64,000 bases of DNA from assembly GCA_963703165.1 (NCBI GenBank), contig OY969798.1, forward strand, positions 62,001 through 126,000. The letters run 5' to 3'. The notes under the pieces were generated by a model. That model saw only the letters and a program-made list of their open reading frames with translations. It was not told the origin of the DNA and ran no database searches. Each line of letters starts with the position of its first letter. The first letter of the stretch is position 1. A program made the translations under genes and the position numbers. Below, piece by piece: positions 1 to 9,144 of the stretch. This DNA comes from JBQTKD01 sp963703165 (GTDB lineage: Bacteria; Actinomycetota; Actinomycetes; Sporichthyales; Sporichthyaceae).

Positions 1-438
1 ACCCGGGCAGAAGCCGAGGGAAGCCGCACCCGCGAACGCCTTGAGCTGGTCGGCGCTCATGGCCTGGCCCATGAACTCGGAGACCTCGGCGGTCATGCGG
101 TCCTTCTGCGCGCCCCAGGTCGGGAGCGCGTCGCAGGTCTGCTTGGCCAGGTCGATCGCGGCCGGCTGGTTACCGGGCTGCGCGGCCAGGGACAGGTCGG
201 CCGGCAGAGCCATGAAGAACACGGCGCTCTGGCTGCGACCGGCAACCAGGGTCGGGTTCTGCGTGACAGCGTGCGCGCTCGAGATGTTGGTGGCGCGCTC
301 CTTCTGGTCGGCAACGGAGGCGGCAGACGCCGCACCCGTGGTGGCGCCGAGGGCGACAGCGCCCATGGCGAGGAATGCGCCGGCCACTGCAGCAACGCGC
401 GCGACGGGGTTGAGCGAGTTCGGCGAAACGGACGACAC
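1..438 (-). CDS. Secreted DUF732-like protein, C-terminus cut by window edge
   Basis: Starts at a GTG with an AAGGTGG ribosome site six bases upstream and runs off the left edge (146 codons seen). The first 40 residues form a signal peptide (hydrophobic stretch with AVAGAFLAMGAVALGATTG, then ASAAS). The mature part has one Cys near residue 104, a segment reading SADQLKAFAGAASLGFC and a terminal CPG; two cysteines framing an Ala-rich helix is the pattern of the small secreted DUF732 family of actinobacteria. Function is unknown. It is divergent from the site-2 protease gene. The DUF732 link is by motif resemblance only; the exported nature is clear. Confidence 0.7.
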   Translation of the reverse strand, partial: MSSVSPNSLNPVARVAAVAGAFLAMGAVALGATTGAASAASVADQKERATNISSAHAVTQNPTLVAGRSQSAVFFMALPADLSLAAQPGNQPAAIDLAKQTCDALPTWGAQKDRMTAEVSEFMGQAMSADQLKAFAGAASLGFCPG

Positions 439-695
439 CTTGAACCACCTTCGGATGAGTGAACCTCGACTGGAGCTAGGACGCCGTCCGAGGGTGATCG
501 GCTCCGGTGTCGGGGCAGAACTGGCGGAACGGCCCATGCGGGCTCAACCGTCTGATAGCCGCACATCGACCGAACGGTCGGGAAGCGATGACAGAAATGC
601 CCCACATCCGTGCCGGCCTCCCGCTCCGGGCGCCGACGCATAACATCGAGGAACAGCACACCGCAGAGGCCATCCACGGACAGACCGGAGAGTGT

Positions 696-1916
696 GTGAC
701 CGAGCAAGTCCGGCCACCGACGCAGACCGCTCCCGCCGCCGAGGCCCCGTCGCCCGGCTCCGGCTGGATGATGGGTCGGTTGTTCGGTGTTCCGGTCTAC
801 GTCACTCCGTCCTGGGGCGTCGTCGCCCTGCTGATCACGGTCATGTTCGCGCCGAACGTGGGGTACTCCATCCCGGAGATCGGCGCAGGCAAGTACGCGG
901 TGTCCTTCGCCTACGCCGTCCTGCTCTATGTCTCGGTGCTGATCCACGAACTCGGACACGCCCTCACCGCGATGCGCCTGGGCCTCCCGGTGCGTCGGAT
1001 CACCCTGCAGTTGCTCGGCGGCGTCACCGAGATGAACGGCCAGGCCCCGACCCCGCGCCGGGAGTTCTCGATCGCCGTGGCGGGACCGATTCTTTCCCTC
1101 TCGCTCGGCGTGGGCGCGTGGATCGCGATCCACGCCCTCGGTGGGAATCCCGGCGGGCTCACGGGCCCTTCGGCGGCATCCGACCCGACCGACTCGGTAT
1201 CGATGCGGATCGCGCTGGAACTGCTCGACGCGCTGATGTACGCCAACATCATCGTCGGACTGTTCAACCTCCTGCCCGGCCTGCCGTTGGACGGCGGAAT
1301 CATGCTGCGCTCGGCGTTGTGGGCGATCACCGGCAAGACGAAGACCGCCACGGTCGCCGCCGGCTGGGTCGGTCGGGTGTTGGCGGTCATCGTCTTCTTC
1401 ATCCCGATCAGCATCGACGCCTATCGCGGACAGGAAATCCGGACGCTGACCGTCGTCTGGGGGGCCCTGCTCGGGGGGTTCATCTGGATCGGCGCCACCG
1501 CCGCGATCCGCGGCGCCCACATCCGCGACCTGCTGCCACGCCTGCAGGCCCGCACCCTGACCCGGCGCGCGATCGCGGTGGGCTCCGACCTTCCGCTCGC
1601 CGAGGCCGTCCGCCAGGCCACGGCCGCCGGGGCCTACGGCTTGGTCGTCGTCGACTCAGCCGGCCATCCGATCGGCCTGGTGAACGAGGCCTCGGTGAAG
1701 GCCACCCCGGAGGAACGTCGACCATGGGTGAGCGTGTCGACCGTCGCCCGCACCCTGGAGCCGGGACTGGTCCTCAACGCGGCCCTCACCGGCGAGGAAT
1801 TGATCCGCACCCTCGAGGCCACCGCCGGGACCGAGTACCTGGTCGTCGAGAGCGACGGGGCCATCTACGGAATTCTGGCGGCGGTCGACGTCCAGAAGGC
1901 ACTGGCGGGGAACTGA
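696..1916 (+). CDS. Site-2 intramembrane metalloprotease with CBS domains (Rip3 type)
   Basis: 406-residue polytopic membrane protease. The zinc site is HELGH at residues 84-88; the third ligand is Asp199 in the LPLDGG motif, both within predicted membrane helices, as in S2P/SpoIVFB-like peptidases. The C-terminal 120 residues (about 285-400) form a CBS pair, the arrangement of mycobacterial Rip3. Such enzymes cut transmembrane substrates, for example anti-sigma factors; the substrate here is unknown. I chose the GTG at 696 because GGAG ends five bases before it; the open frame continues upstream to 507 but that extension has no protease character. trmI follows 41 bases later. Confidence 0.9.
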   Translation: MTEQVRPPTQTAPAAEAPSPGSGWMMGRLFGVPVYVTPSWGVVALLITVMFAPNVGYSIPEIGAGKYAVSFAYAVLLYVSVLIHELGHALTAMRLGLPVRRITLQLLGGVTEMNGQAPTPRREFSIAVAGPILSLSLGVGAWIAIHALGGNPGGLTGPSAASDPTDSVSMRIALELLDALMYANIIVGLFNLLPGLPLDGGIMLRSALWAITGKTKTATVAAGWVGRVLAVIVFFIPISIDAYRGQEIRTLTVVWGALLGGFIWIGATAAIRGAHIRDLLPRLQARTLTRRAIAVGSDLPLAEAVRQATAAGAYGLVVVDSAGHPIGLVNEASVKATPEERRPWVSVSTVARTLEPGLVLNAALTGEELIRTLEATAGTEYLVVESDGAIYGILAAVDVQKALAGN

Positions 1917-1941
1917 GTTTCACGGGACGGACAGGCTGCCC

Positions 1942-1947
1942 TAGGGT
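1942..1947 (+). promoter_or_regulatory. -10 element of trmI
   Basis: TAGGGT ends ten bases before the trmI ATG, so transcription would start about three bases ahead of the start codon: a near-leaderless promoter. No good -35 is visible. Confidence 0.45.
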
Positions 1948-1957
1948 TCCGAGCGCC

Positions 1958-2908
1958 ATGAGCGACCACGAAACCCCGTCCGGGGATCCCGCAGCCGACC
2001 GACGTGGACCGTTCCGGGCCGGCGATCTGGTTCAGCTGACCGACCCCAAGGGCCGGCTCAGCACGATCACGCTCGCCGAGGGGAAGTCCTACCACTCGCA
2101 CAAAGGCCACTTCCCCCACGACGAGCTCATCGGGGCGCCCGAGGGCACGGTCCTCAAGACCAACGGTGGGCAGGAGTTCCTGGCGCTGCGCCCGTTGCTG
2201 TCGGACTTCGTGCTGTCGATGCCACGCGGGGCGACGGTGGTCTACCCGAAGGACGCGGCGCAGATCGTCGGCCTGGCCGACATCCATCCGGGTGCGCGGG
2301 TCGTCGAGGCCGGCGCCGGATCGGGGGCGCTGAGCTGCTCGCTGTTGCGTGCGGTCGGTCCGACCGGACACGTGCTGTCGTTCGAACGCCGTCCGGAGTT
2401 CGCCGCCGTGGCCCGGTCCAACGTGGATCGCTTCTTCGGCGGGGTGCCGGACACGTGGGAGCTGGTCGAGGGCGATCTGGTCGAGGCACTCGGGGAGCAC
2501 GTCGAGCCCGGGTCGATCGACCGGGTGGTGCTGGACATGCTCGCCCCGTGGGAGTGCGTGAGTGTCGTCGCCGACGCCCTGATCCCTGGCGGGGTGCTCT
2601 GCGTGTACGTCGCGACCACCACGCAGATGTCCAAGGTGGTCGAGGAGCTGCGGACCTCGTTGGCGTTCACCGAACCGCGGTCCTGGGAGACGTTGCTGCG
2701 CACCTGGCATGTCGAGGGTCTGGCGGTGCGCCCGGATCACCGGATGATCGGGCACACGGGGTTCCTGGTGAGCACCCGGCGTATGGCTCCCGGGGTGAGC
2801 CCGCCACTGCGGCGACGACGGCCGGCGAAGGGCGCCAACCCCGAACCCGAGGTCGAATTGACCGAAGAATCCGGCGACGCCCCGAAACGACGTCCGAAAC
2901 TGCCCTGA
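1958..2908 (+). CDS. trmI: tRNA (adenine-58-N1)-methyltransferase TrmI
   Basis: 316-residue class I SAM-dependent methyltransferase that makes m1A58 in the T-loop of tRNA as a homotetramer. The N-terminal part (1-90) is the small beta domain typical of TrmI; the SAM loop is EAGAGSGAL (117-125) and the catalytic-site motif is VLDMLAPW (191-198), with the Asp that the family uses at the target base. The C-terminus after residue 280 is a basic, low-complexity tail. The mycobacterial orthologue also sits just upstream of arc/mpa, so position supports the name. The ATG is in frame with the conserved N-terminus and has a near-leaderless promoter. Confidence 0.93.
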   Translation: MSDHETPSGDPAADRRGPFRAGDLVQLTDPKGRLSTITLAEGKSYHSHKGHFPHDELIGAPEGTVLKTNGGQEFLALRPLLSDFVLSMPRGATVVYPKDAAQIVGLADIHPGARVVEAGAGSGALSCSLLRAVGPTGHVLSFERRPEFAAVARSNVDRFFGGVPDTWELVEGDLVEALGEHVEPGSIDRVVLDMLAPWECVSVVADALIPGGVLCVYVATTTQMSKVVEELRTSLAFTEPRSWETLLRTWHVEGLAVRPDHRMIGHTGFLVSTRRMAPGVSPPLRRRRPAKGANPEPEVELTEESGDAPKRRPKLP

Positions 2909-2990
2909 CGAATGCGTCGTACGCATATGACTTTCGGGACGATCCTCCGCCAGACCCTGTTCGGAGGGTAAGGCCGCTCTTACTCTCGGT

Positions 2991-3022
2991 GCATATCCGG
3001 AAGGCAATATCGGGCATATCCG
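2991..3022 (+). promoter_or_regulatory. Direct repeat upstream of the FHA-HTH gene
   Basis: GCATATCCG occurs at 2991-2999 and again at 3014-3022, start-to-start 23 bases, in a noticeably AT-richer stretch 40-70 bases ahead of the FHA-HTH gene. Two direct copies about two helical turns apart suggest a regulator site. Inference only. Confidence 0.3.
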
Positions 3023-3059
3023 ATGGCGCATTCGGACCGAAACGGAGCGGAGCAGACAA

Positions 3060-3653
3060 GTGGTGTCATATCTGCAGGCCGGTGGTGCCGCGGATCTGCG
3101 TCTCATCGCGTTGGCCGGAAAATCCATGACGGTCGGACGTCTCGAACGCAACGACATCTCGTTGGTCGACGACAGCGTCTCGCGACTGCACGCCCTGCTC
3201 GAGGCCCGCTCGGGAAGTTGGTGCATCCGCGACCTGTCCTCGCGCAACGGCACCTTCGTCAACGGCGAGCGCCTGGTCACCGAGCGAGTGCTGCGGGACA
3301 ACGACGAACTCCGCCTGGGCGCCTCGCGCCTGATCTTCCGCGAGGAGGTTGCCGCCCCGTTCGAGGAGACCCAGGCGGCCGAACCGCCCCCGGAGTTGAC
3401 CCGCCGCGAGCGCGACGTCCTGCTCGCGTTGTTCCGCAACGGCGCCGGCGACGACCAGTTCCTGGAGCCCGCCTCCACCCGCGAGATCGCGATGGCCCTG
3501 GTGGTCAGCGAAGCCGCGGTCAAGCAGCACCTGCTCAACCTCTACCGCAAGTTCGACATCCCGCCCGGCGCCCCGCAGCGCCGGCTGCGATTGGCCAACG
3601 AGGCCATGCGCCGCGGCGCGTTGCGGGTGAGCGAGCTCCGCCTCGGGGTCTGA
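3060..3653 (+). CDS. FHA-domain protein with C-terminal LuxR-like HTH
   Basis: 197 residues. Residues 20-95 are a forkhead-associated domain: GR at the first loop, SRLHA for the phosphothreonine-contacting Ser and His, and SSRNGTFVNG. Residues 112-172 form a winged or LuxR-like helix-turn-helix starting LTRRERDVLLALF, with the recognition part VSEAAVKQHLLNLYRKF. The fusion suggests a DNA-binding protein whose partner is a phosphothreonine protein, and a Ser/Thr kinase gene lies 1.3 kb away on the other strand. GTG start with GGAG seven bases upstream; a second GTG at 3063 is possible. A strong terminator follows. Confidence 0.85.
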   Translation: MVSYLQAGGAADLRLIALAGKSMTVGRLERNDISLVDDSVSRLHALLEARSGSWCIRDLSSRNGTFVNGERLVTERVLRDNDELRLGASRLIFREEVAAPFEETQAAEPPPELTRRERDVLLALFRNGAGDDQFLEPASTREIAMALVVSEAAVKQHLLNLYRKFDIPPGAPQRRLRLANEAMRRGALRVSELRLGV

Positions 3654-3675
3654 CCCGACCGACCCCTCCCGATAC

Positions 3676-3725
3676 CTGATCGGGTGTCAGTTCATCCGGC
3701 GAACTGACACCCGATCAGAAGTTTT
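3676..3725 (+). terminator. Bidirectional rho-independent terminator
   Basis: Perfect 18-bp stem (3676-3693 with 3701-3718), 7-base loop, then AAGTTTT. It separates the FHA-HTH gene from the convergent CAP-domain gene. Confidence 0.9.
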
Positions 3726-3741
3726 CGGGACCACCCCTGGC

Positions 3742-4692
3742 CTAGCCGCCGAAGTTGACCACCCAGAACTCACCGTCGTCTGCGTACCCGACGCCGATCT
3801 CACGGAACTGGCAGTCGAGGATGTTGCGACGGTGGCCGGGGGTGGACATCCAGGCCTCCTCGACCTCCTCGGCCGTGGGGAAGCCTGAGGCGATGTTCTC
3901 GCCCAACTCGTGGCCTTCGTAGCCGGAGGCGCGAATCCGCTGGTCGAAGGTGCGGCCGTCCAGCGACGTGTGGCTGAAGTAGTCGTGCCGGGACATGTCG
4001 TCGGCGTGCCCCTGGGCGGAGTTGGACAGCTCCGCGTTGGGGATCACCGGGCTGCAGCCGTGGGCTCTGCGGTCGGCATTGGTCAACTCGATGACGCGGG
4101 CCATCAGCTCACTGGGGCCGGGTGTCGCCGGTTCCGGGTCCGGGATCCGCGGGCCTTCGACCGGGGGAGGAGGCATCGTCGGTGTGGGTGTCGGGCTCGG
4201 GGACGGCGAAGGAGGCGTGGGCCTGGCAGGGGTGCTCGGTGCGGGCGCCGGGGCTGTGGGAGCGGGCGAGGGCGCCGGAGGGGCCGGTGCCGGCGTCACG
4301 GGCGCGCTGGGCGCCGGAGAGGGAGCGGGCATGGGCTTGCCTGGCGCGGGCCGGGTGGAACCGGGAGGCATGGTCGGCATGGCGGGCGTCGGCTTCGGTG
4401 CCGTCGAGGTGGGGGGAGCCGCGGGGTTGGCCGGGACGGGCTGCGGCGTGGTCCGAGGCGCAGTCGGTGACGCGGGACCCGGCGCGGGCGGAGCCGGCGT
4501 CGGCGTCGGGCGCGGCATGCCGGCCGAGCCGGGGCGGGGCTCCTGCACCAGGTCGGTGATCCCCGACAGGTTGGGGATCGGCGGGGTGCCCGGTTCCGGT
4601 GTGGAGGCCAACGACGGCGCGGCGCCGATCAGCAGCGCAGCTCCCGCGGTTGCCGCAAGGGCAGCCAACCGCGAGCGTCGCAGGTGGCTCAT
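3742..4692 (-). CDS. Secreted CAP/SCP-domain protein with proline-rich linker
   Basis: 316 residues. Signal peptide 1-30 ending SLAS; residues 31-190 are a Pro/Ala/Thr/Ser linker; residues 197-316 form a CAP (cysteine-rich secretory, SCP-like) domain with the motifs HADDMSRHDYFSH, GENIASG and PGHRRNIL, including the conserved His residues and Glu. The two Cys (CSP and DCQF) could pair. Bacterial secreted CAP proteins of this YkwD-like class have unknown or wall-related roles. The ATG at 4692 has AGGGAG at good spacing; a longer in-frame start at 4740 would spoil the signal peptide. Confidence 0.88.
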   Translation of the reverse strand: MSHLRRSRLAALAATAGAALLIGAAPSLASTPEPGTPPIPNLSGITDLVQEPRPGSAGMPRPTPTPAPPAPGPASPTAPRTTPQPVPANPAAPPTSTAPKPTPAMPTMPPGSTRPAPGKPMPAPSPAPSAPVTPAPAPPAPSPAPTAPAPAPSTPARPTPPSPSPSPTPTPTMPPPPVEGPRIPDPEPATPGPSELMARVIELTNADRRAHGCSPVIPNAELSNSAQGHADDMSRHDYFSHTSLDGRTFDQRIRASGYEGHELGENIASGFPTAEEVEEAWMSTPGHRRNILDCQFREIGVGYADDGEFWVVNFGG

Positions 4693-4963
4693 TCGATCTC
4701 CCTCAAGCACCGTCGGCACGGCATTGCATTGCCGACTCAATGCTCGGGAAGGATCGAGATTCGCAGTATTCCTCCGAGGGTGCTTGTTCCCCCGCCCCCT
4801 CGGATATGCCGACCTTACTTCGCGGTCAGGGTCGGGCTATTTGCTTCCGCCGGACGGGTGGAAATGGCCGGACGGAAATGAAAAGCACTCATTCAGCGGG
4901 GAGAAAAGGGACAGAATTCCCATGTCGAACGTGGTGTGCGATGTCCGGAAATGCTCGAGCGGT

Positions 4964-5962
4964 TCAGGGCGACGGAATCGGTTCCTCGCTGCGCTGTCTG
5001 GGCAGCCCGTCCATGCGCAGCGCACGGATGGGTGACCCGGACCAGTCGCGCCGCGTCGGCGCTTCGATCGGAGGCTGCCCGGCGACGAGCATGACCTCCT
5101 GCGCGGCGGCGGCGAACTCCGCGGCGCCCGCGGGGCGATCGGAGGAGTCCTTGGACAGGGAGCGGGCAATCAGTTCCCGCAGCGCCCCGGGGAGCCGGCT
5201 GGGCAACCGCGCCGGCGGAGCGGTGACCAACCGGATGTAGAGCGAGGCCCAGCCCTCGTCGGGGCGGGCCGGGATCGGGGGTACCCCGGTGAGCAGGAAG
5301 TAGCAGGTCGCCGCGAGGGAGTACACGTCGGAGGAGACCGATGCCGGGTCACCGTCCAGGACCTCCGGTGCCGTCCAGAGCACCGACCCGATGCGCGAGG
5401 GCCCGTCCAGCAGATCTGCATCGCCGGCGACAGCGGCGACCCCGAAATCGGCCAGCAGCGCTCGACCGTGCTCGGAGACGAGGACGTTCTGCGGTTTGAC
5501 GTCGCGATGCACCACCCGATTGCGGTGCGCGCAGGCCAAGGCGTCCGCCAGATCCACGGCGATCCGCACGGCGGCGGGCCAGGTCAGCGGGCCGCGGCGG
5601 TGCACATGCTCGGCCAGGGTTCCGCCGGCGCAGTACTGCAGCACCAGGTAGGGCCGCCCCTCGACACAGCCCGCGTCGTGCACGGTCAGCACGTTCGGGT
5701 GGTCGGACAGGGCTCCGATCGCAAAGGCCTCGTGCTCGAAGCGCAGCCGCGCCGCCGCGTCCGGCACGGTGTGCAGCAGCTTCACCGCGACCGGGCGGTT
5801 CACCGAGATCTGCTGTGCCCGGTAGACAGTGGCCGAGGCCCCGCGTCCGATCTCCACAGCGTCTCGGATCCCGGGAATCCCCAGGTCCGCGCAGGCCGTG
5901 GCGGGCTCGCCGACCGCCGACGCATCAGGCGTCAACGGCACCAGACGACGAGACGTACCCAC
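4964..5962 (-). CDS. Soluble Ser/Thr protein kinase (PknB-like, kinase domain only)
   Basis: 332 residues. Hanks-type kinase: glycine loop GRGASATVY (39-47), ATP-anchoring Lys61, catalytic loop HRDVKPQN (152-159), DFG (172-174), and APE-like APEVL. There is no transmembrane helix, PASTA or other sensor after the kinase domain, unlike PknA/B. The GTG at 5962 is preceded by a G-rich site; the open frame extends to an ATG at 6019, which is the alternative start. It is divergent from arc with about 300 bases between them and near the FHA-HTH gene, a plausible phosphothreonine reader. Substrates unknown. Confidence 0.85.
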   Translation of the reverse strand: MGTSRRLVPLTPDASAVGEPATACADLGIPGIRDAVEIGRGASATVYRAQQISVNRPVAVKLLHTVPDAAARLRFEHEAFAIGALSDHPNVLTVHDAGCVEGRPYLVLQYCAGGTLAEHVHRRGPLTWPAAVRIAVDLADALACAHRNRVVHRDVKPQNVLVSEHGRALLADFGVAAVAGDADLLDGPSRIGSVLWTAPEVLDGDPASVSSDVYSLAATCYFLLTGVPPIPARPDEGWASLYIRLVTAPPARLPSRLPGALRELIARSLSKDSSDRPAGAAEFAAAAQEVMLVAGQPPIEAPTRRDWSGSPIRALRMDGLPRQRSEEPIPSP

Positions 5963-6232
5963 CGGCCCCCCAAGGCAGCAAAGGTAAAGCGCAGGTAATA
6001 CCGGCTCGGATCGTGACACGGGTGCGGAAGTCGGGACAACCCGTCGTCACCCTGATGCGCCAACGCAGGGGACATCATCCGAACGGACGGTATTCGACGC
6101 TGTTCGTACCACCGACGGCGTTTCCCATTCCGCGCGAACCGGTCAGGGTCCAGGATCAAGCACCGGTCGTCGCAAGCACGACACGGATCCAGACCCGGTC
6201 CGGTAGCGACGGCGCACGAGCGACGCACTGTG

Positions 6233-6238
6233 TAGGGT
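6233..6238 (+). promoter_or_regulatory. -10 element of arc
   Basis: TAGGGT, predicting a start near 6245 and a 22-base leader that includes the arc ribosome site GGAGGTG (6254-6260). Confidence 0.5.
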
Positions 6239-6266
6239 CCAGACAGTGCCTCTGGAGGTGGGGACC

Positions 6267-8015
6267 GTGCCGGGTCAGGACGACAACGCAGGATCCAGTA
6301 CCGAGGACCTGAACAACCAGGTCGCGTTCCTGGAACAAGAGGTCGCGGTGCTTCGCCGCCGCCTCACCGATTCCCCTCGCCAATCCCGCCAGCTCGAGGA
6401 GCGGGTCATCGAGCTGCAGACGCAGTTGTCCGGGACGTCGTCGCAGAACGAGCGCCTGGTCGCGACACTGCGGGAAGCGCGCGAGCAGATCGTGGCGCTC
6501 AAGGAAGAAGTCGACCGACTCGCGGCTCCGCCGTCGGGCTACGGCGTCTTCGTCTCGGCGGCCGAGGACGGCACCGTGGACATCTTCACCGGGGGGCGCA
6601 AGCTGCGCGTCGCGGTGAGTCCCGAGGTCGAACTCGAATCGCTGAAGCCTGGCCAGGAGGTCATGCTCAACGAGGCGATGAACGTCGTGCGCGCCATGGA
6701 GTGGGAGCGCTCCGGCGAGGTCGTCCAGCTCAAGGAGATCCTCGCCGACGGCGAGCGAGCCCTGGTCGTCGGGCACTCCGACGAGGAGCGCGTGGTCTTC
6801 CTGGCCGAGCCGCTGCGGGACCAGCCGATTCGCATCGGTGACTCGCTGCTGCTGGAGTCCCGCTCGGGCTACGTCTACGAGCGAGTTCCCAAGGCCGAGG
6901 TCGAGGAACTGGTCCTCGAAGAGGTCCCGGACATCGACTACTCCTCGATCGGTGGCCTCATGGGTCAGATCGAGGCGATCCGCGACGCGGTCGAGCTCCC
7001 GTACCTGCACCGCGACCTGTTCATCGAGCACAAGCTGCGGCCGCCGAAGGGCGTCCTGCTCTACGGCCCTCCCGGCTGTGGCAAGACGCTGATCGCGAAG
7101 GCCGTCGCGAACTCGCTCGCGAAGAAGGTCGCCGAGGTCACCGGCAAGCCCGAGGGGAAGAGCTACTTCCTCAACATCAAGGGCCCGGAGCTGCTCAACA
7201 AGTACGTCGGTGAGACCGAGCGCCACATCCGCCTGGTCTTCCAGCGTGCTCGTGAGAAGGCTTCCGAGGGCACGCCCGTCATCGTCTTCTTCGACGAGAT
7301 GGACTCGCTGTTCCGCACCCGTGGCTCCGGTGTCTCCTCCGACGTCGAGAACACGATCGTGCCGCAGCTGCTCTCGGAGATCGACGGCGTCGAGGGCCTG
7401 GAGAACGTGGTCGTGATCGGTGCCAGCAACCGTGAGGACATGATCGACCCCGCGATCCTTCGTCCCGGTCGATTGGACGTCAAGATCAAGATCGAGCGTC
7501 CGGACGCCGAGGCCGCGAAGGACATCTTCAGCAAATACATCATCGAGGAACTGCCGCTGCACGCGGACGACCTCGCTGAGCACGGTGGCAACCGTGGGGC
7601 CACGGTCTCGTCGATGATCCAGCGCACCGTCGAACGGATGTACGCCGACAACGACGAGAACCGCTTCCTGGAGGTCACCTACGCCAACGGGGACAAGGAG
7701 GTCCTGTACTTCAAGGACTTCAACTCCGGCGCGATGATCGAGAACATCGTCAACCGAGCCAAGAAGATGGCCATCAAGGACTGGTTGGACGCGGGCCAGC
7801 GCGGTATCCGCATCAGTCACCTGATGGCGGCGTGCGTGGACGAGTTCAAGGAGAACGAGGACCTGCCCAACACGACGAACCCGGACGACTGGGCTCGTAT
7901 CTCCGGAAAGAAGGGCGAGCGGATCGTGTACATCCGCACCCTCATTTCCGGCAAGCAGGGCGCAGAAGCCGGTCGCTCGATCGACACTGTCGCCAACACG
8001 GGCCAGTACCTGTAG
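6267..8015 (+). CDS. arc: Proteasome-associated AAA ATPase ARC/Mpa
   Basis: 582 residues. N-terminal coiled coil (about 12-85) that binds Pup, tandem OB folds (about 88-210), then an AAA domain with Walker A GPPGCGKT (267-274) and Walker B FFDEMD (341-346). The last residues are G-Q-Y-L, the penultimate Tyr being the docking signal for the 20S core. The hexamer unfolds pupylated proteins and feeds them to PrcBA. I chose the GTG at 6267 because GGAGGTG precedes it by six bases; an upstream GTG at 6246 would place that ribosome site inside the gene. Unlike compact loci, dop is 4.6 kb away. Confidence 0.97.
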   Translation: MPGQDDNAGSSTEDLNNQVAFLEQEVAVLRRRLTDSPRQSRQLEERVIELQTQLSGTSSQNERLVATLREAREQIVALKEEVDRLAAPPSGYGVFVSAAEDGTVDIFTGGRKLRVAVSPEVELESLKPGQEVMLNEAMNVVRAMEWERSGEVVQLKEILADGERALVVGHSDEERVVFLAEPLRDQPIRIGDSLLLESRSGYVYERVPKAEVEELVLEEVPDIDYSSIGGLMGQIEAIRDAVELPYLHRDLFIEHKLRPPKGVLLYGPPGCGKTLIAKAVANSLAKKVAEVTGKPEGKSYFLNIKGPELLNKYVGETERHIRLVFQRAREKASEGTPVIVFFDEMDSLFRTRGSGVSSDVENTIVPQLLSEIDGVEGLENVVVIGASNREDMIDPAILRPGRLDVKIKIERPDAEAAKDIFSKYIIEELPLHADDLAEHGGNRGATVSSMIQRTVERMYADNDENRFLEVTYANGDKEVLYFKDFNSGAMIENIVNRAKKMAIKDWLDAGQRGIRISHLMAACVDEFKENEDLPNTTNPDDWARISGKKGERIVYIRTLISGKQGAEAGRSIDTVANTGQYL

Positions 8016-8022
8016 AAGAGCA

Positions 8023-8544
8023 GTGCCAACGGAGAACCCGGACGATCGGCTCAACGAGCTGGTCGCCGGGTTCTCCGCTTGTCTGGCGGACATCCGCTTG
8101 CTCGAACTCAGCGAAGGCTCGGATCACGAGACCTACCCGCCTGCTCGCGTAGACGTCACCCACTCCGTTGTTGATCCGCAACTGCGGGAACGGTTAGCGG
8201 CGATCCTGCGCACCGCAGATCTGACGCCCCGCCAAGCTGTGCCGGCCCTCGGGGAAGTGCGCGTTTCCATCGAAAGCCCCCCGCGAGCGATCGGTTTGGA
8301 CGATGACAGCCATCCTGTCTGGAGCGATCCCGCCGAGGGCTGGGCAGAGCTCCTGCCTGGATGGCTACGAGTGGAGGGATGGCCCTACCACGCTCGTCTC
8401 GCCGATCCCGGCGCTCTCGACGAATGGCTGGCAGAAGTCGGAATCGCGCGGCCGTGGACCGATCGGGCGCTCGCCGCCGTGCGTGTCGTCGAAGATCATC
8501 TTGCCTCCGGAGGAGGCTCTCGACCCGAATCGCGGCATCCAGAC
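8023..8544 (+). CDS. Unknown ORF directly after arc, lacks its own stop
   Basis: Opens with a GTG eight bases after the arc stop, so it may be co-translated. About 174 residues are seen before the frame runs into the decayed DUF3885 gene with no stop between. The protein is acidic and Trp-rich (WSDPAEGWAELLPGWL, GWPYH) and I do not recognise it. Either its own stop was lost or it was always the first part of a longer protein. Codon use looks ordinary for the window, so it was probably a real gene. No function can be assigned. Confidence 0.4.
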
Positions 8545-9136
8545 ATGGCCGTGGTGGCCCAACTGTGGGACTCCCACTGGCCGGGCAGCAAGCCCGTCGG
8601 CCACGATCTGAGCACACCGAAGCAGACCGCTGGGCGCGGTTTCACGCGCTTCCGGAGTCAAAGCAGTTCCCCGATACGGAAACCGAGTATCGCGAGATCC
8701 TGCGTCGCCACCACGTGCTGCTCGACGATCTGTGTGCGCTCGCCGGCGCCGACGAGCCGCTATGGCTGATCGAGTGCACGTGGTCGACGATGGACGCCCC
8801 GTTCTCGCTTCGCGTGCCGGTCGCCGCCGCACTTAGGTCGATGCTGCCCTGGTTCTCCATCGCCGAGGACAACGCCGACGACTGCGGCTGGGACGACCCG
8901 CTGTCCTGGACACACCTGTGGCTGGAGGAAATCCAGCTCGACTCGCTCGAACTCGAGGTGGTGCTGCGACTGGTGGCAGACGAGGTCGTCGGCAGCGTCA
9001 CCCTCGCGGACCGAGATCTGACCTGGCTCTACCACCGTACCCCGGCGGGGCGGATGTCATCGCTCCGACGGTCGCGGCGGCCGAGGCGCTGGCCGCTCGA
9101 TACTCCGATCGGCTTCCCGACCGCCGCCCGGATTAG
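8545..9136 (+). pseudogene. DUF3885-like gene broken by two frameshifts
   Basis: Reading in three successive frames gives a continuous DUF3885-like protein: AQLWDSHWPGSKPVGHDL (from 8545), then after a shift near 8610 DRWARFHALPESKQF to DRDLTWLYH, then after a shift near 9033 PGGADVIAPTVAAAEAL and a TAG at 9134-9136. Both shifts are explained by loss of one base; the second lies in CACCG where CACCCG would restore the frame. Function of the family is unknown. Either a true pseudogene or two sequencing errors; two in 600 bases makes decay more likely. Confidence 0.65.
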
Positions 9137-9144
9137 AAGTATGG

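Noticed and set aside
6156..8093. 645-codon open frame antisense to arc
   Set aside because: High GC makes long antisense frames common; arc on the plus strand has full domain and motif support.
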